A stretch of 6,785 nucleotides of DNA from Nitrospinota bacterium (lineage in GTDB: Bacteria; Nitrospinota_A; JADGAW01). The position numbers and the translations under genes were made by a program. Positions 5,151 to 6,785 of this stretch are shown here, in pieces. Where the stretch lies: NCBI GenBank assembly GCA_015231815.1, contig JADGAW010000118.1, positions 1 through 6,785 on the forward strand, read 5' to 3'. The notes below the pieces were generated by a model that saw nothing but the letters and a program-made list of their open reading frames with translations, did not search any database and was not told where the DNA came from. Numbering within the stretch: position 1 is the first letter of the stretch; every line of letters starts with the position of its first letter.

Positions 5151-6075
5151 GTAATTCTTTGTTCCAGAGGGAAATAATTGCGTTAATTGTTTCGTTCAGG
5201 GGTGTTTGAACGCCAAGTTCTTTTCCTAATGCAACAACTTTTCCGTTAATGATATCAATTTCCATCTTCTTGCCGTTTCTTTTATCCTGTAGCATTGAAG
5301 GAGTAACATCACCACTTACCTTTTCCGTTATTTCGATATTTTTTTGAATCATCTCATCGGTGATATGAATACCTGATGCGATTGCAACTCGTTTACATTC
5401 CTTCATTAAACCAATAACGGTTTTTCTTGTTTCCGGGAATTCCAGCAAAAGCTTAGAGGTCATTCCGGTTATTGCACAAAGACCATTAAAGCCGGTATTC
5501 CAAAGCATTTTATTCCAGAAATCCTGATAAATATTGTCGGATATTTTGCAATTAATGTTGCCTTGAATGAAAAAATCTGCAATTTCGTTGAGTTTATAGC
5601 TTCTTGTGGAAACCTTTGAGACTTCACAATCACCAATAAGAATAAAACCTGCCGCAGTATGACTGAGAATAAACTCTTTATTTAATTCTGCACCAATAAA
5701 GGCAATACCACCAATAATATCATTCTTGGGAAAGAATTCAGCAATAACCTTTTCACTCTCAGTGCCGTTAATAAAAGAAATAATTGTTGTGCTTGTGGTA
5801 ACTGCTTTTTTTATTGACTCACAGGCTTCCTTAATATCGTACGACTTTGTGGTAAAAAGAATAAAGTCTGGTTTCTCATTGGTAACTGCATCAATAAATT
5901 TTCCCTTTACGGTATAGTCGCCAAGAAAACTTTCAACAATAAGCGGATTTTCTTTCAAGTAGTTATAGCGTTTTCCCCGTGCAAGAAAGGTTACATCAAA
6001 CCCGGCCTGTTGTAGTTTGCTTCCATAATAACAACCAACCGCACCAGAACCTACCACAAGAAATGAAGGATGCAT
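5140..6075 (-). CDS. panE: 2-dehydropantoate 2-reductase (ketopantoate reductase)
   Basis: The 311-residue cytoplasmic enzyme reduces ketopantoate to pantoate with NADPH, a step in pantothenate and coenzyme A synthesis. The N-terminal Rossmann domain opens with VGSGAVGCYYG (8-18), the dinucleotide loop, and K77 in TTKSYD matches a conserved substrate-side lysine. The C-terminal helical domain carries FWNKMLWNTGFN (186-197) with the probable catalytic lysine K189, and PSMLQD (259-264) followed by MEIDIINGKV with E272, the counterpart of the catalytic glutamate. All expected motifs are present and length is normal. No Shine-Dalgarno site precedes the ATG. It lies 5 bases after the stop of the upstream glycosyltransferase gene, so translation is probably coupled. 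Some family members act on other 2-keto acids, and no other pan genes are in the window, so the substrate is likely but not certain. Confidence 0.88.
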   Translation of the reverse strand: MHPSFLVVGSGAVGCYYGSKLQQAGFDVTFLARGKRYNYLKENPLIVESFLGDYTVKGKFIDAVTNEKPDFILFTTKSYDIKEACESIKKAVTTSTTIISFINGTESEKVIAEFFPKNDIIGGIAFIGAELNKEFILSHTAAGFILIGDCEVSKVSTRSYKLNEIADFFIQGNINCKISDNIYQDFWNKMLWNTGFNGLCAITGMTSKLLLEFPETRKTVIGLMKECKRVAIASGIHITDEMIQKNIEITEKVSGDVTPSMLQDKRNGKKMEIDIINGKVVALGKELGVQTPLNETINAIISLWNKELQKG

Positions 6076-6080
6076 AAGCT

Positions 6081-6785
6081 TTAAGTTTTAAAAAAATCGG
6101 CATTCATTCGTAAACGGAACTTAATAATACAAATTGCAGTATCAATATATTCTCCAAGATTTTTTGTAGATTCCCCTTCTGTTCTGTCCTCAAAGCAAAT
6201 AGGAATTTCCTTAATGGTATATCCAAGAAAGCAGCAACCATATAAAACCTCTTCAACAATTGAAGGACCAACTGATTCCATTTTTTCGAGCCGGACTTTT
6301 TCCAAAACCTCTCGTTTAAAACAGCGAAACCCGGCGGTACAATCATTTATACCTTTAATGCCCATAAATAAGCGAATATAAAAGTTCGCAAACTTTGTAA
6401 TCCATTGTCGTGCTAAAGATCTTCCTGTTTCATACCCTCCTTTTACTCCTCTTGAGCCAATGACGATATCGGCATTTTCCATTTCCTGAACCAACTGAGG
6501 GATATACTTTGGGTGATGAGAAAAATCTGCATCCATCTCCACAATATAATCAGCTCCAGCTTCCAAAGCATACTGAAAACCTGCAATACCTGCCCTTCCT
6601 CTTCCTTTATCTGTTTCCCGTAACAACAGGTACACCCGCTTATCAAATTCAGGGTGGTTTTTTACGACATCTGCCGTTCCGTCAGGAGAATTATCGTCAA
6701 CAACCACAATCTTTGTATAAACCGGCAAATCAAGAATTTCATCAATTAACCGACCTATATTTTCTGATTCGTTATAGGTTGGAAT
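6081..6785 (-). CDS. Polyprenol monophosphomannose synthase-like GT2 glycosyltransferase (5' end outside window)
   Basis: The frame is open from the right edge, giving 234 visible residues. It begins within IPTYNESENIGRLIDEI, the conserved first strand of family 2 glycosyltransferases, so only a handful of N-terminal residues are missing. A TTG at 6728 lies inside the domain and is not the start. Further motifs by visible residue: VVDDNSPDGT (28-37), metal-binding MDADFSHHP (D85, D87), IGSRG (109-113), DCTAGFRCF (148-156) and FEDRTEGES (198-206). This set is typical of DPM1-type enzymes, which move mannose from GDP-mannose to a polyprenyl phosphate at the cytoplasmic membrane face. There is no C-terminal membrane domain, so it is the catalytic-only type. 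A glucosyl or other sugar donor cannot be excluded. Its stop lies 5 bases before the ketopantoate reductase start, so the two form one transcription unit. Confidence 0.88.
   Translation of the reverse strand: MPTYNESENIGRLIDEILDLPVYTKIVVVDDNSPDGTADVVKNHPEFDKRVYLLLRETDKGRGRAGIAGFQYALEAGADYIVEMDADFSHHPKYIPQLVQEMENADIVIGSRGVKGGYETGRSLARQWITKFANFYIRLFMGIKGINDCTAGFRCFKREVLEKVRLEKMESVGPSIVEEVLYGCCFLGYTIKEIPICFEDRTEGESTKNLGEYIDTAICIIKFRLRMNADFFKT

Noticed and set aside
1..6785. Defence system, CRISPR array or mobile element
   Set aside because: No regularly repeated array with unique spacers, no transposase or recombinase motif, and no toxin-antitoxin or nuclease-helicase operon is seen; the BFN nuclease is a housekeeping-type family and not evidence of defence.

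Overview
The window is AT-rich bacterial chromosome with ordinary gene density. The bacterial assignment rests on a tRNA with an encoded CCA end, Shine-Dalgarno sites ahead of several genes, a TTG start, and bacterial families (REC-PP2C phosphatase, BFN/DUF151 nuclease, RlmD-type rRNA methyltransferase, EamA transporter, ketopantoate reductase). The sequence alone does not fix the phylum. The gene mix would suit a Gram-negative or poorly cultured lineage, but that is a guess.

Layout. At the left edge (1-64, minus) is the first part of a protein whose N-terminus looks like the start of a CheA/Hpt-type phosphotransfer protein. Across a 240-base AT-rich spacer, transcribed the other way, is a response regulator fused to a SpoIIE/RsbU-type serine phosphatase (305-1459), followed after 21 bases by a BFN-family nuclease (1481-1999). 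That gene runs tail-to-tail into, and overlaps by 20 bases, an iron-sulfur 23S rRNA uridine methyltransferase on the minus strand (1980-3380). A 449-base stretch without a convincing gene follows, holding a 10-bp perfect hairpin. Then comes an EamA-type permease with a TTG start (3830-4747), tRNA-Pro(CGG) (4793-4869) and a 60-residue zinc-knuckle protein (4936-5118). On the minus strand from the right edge are a polyprenol-phosphate mannosyltransferase-like GT2 enzyme (open at its 5' end) and, 5 bases downstream of its stop, a PanE-type ketopantoate reductase.

How they work together. The left part is a plausible signalling unit: a phosphotransfer protein diverging from a response regulator whose output is PP2C dephosphorylation, as in partner-switching circuits. 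The anti-sigma or anti-anti-sigma partner is not in the window. The rest is housekeeping: rRNA modification, a tRNA, CoA precursor synthesis and lipid-linked mannose synthesis, with no obvious single pathway. I found no mobile element, CRISPR array, phage gene or clear defence system. The most interesting items are the small AN1-like zinc protein without a visible ribosome binding site, the orphan hairpin region at 3381-3829, and the divergent signalling pair.
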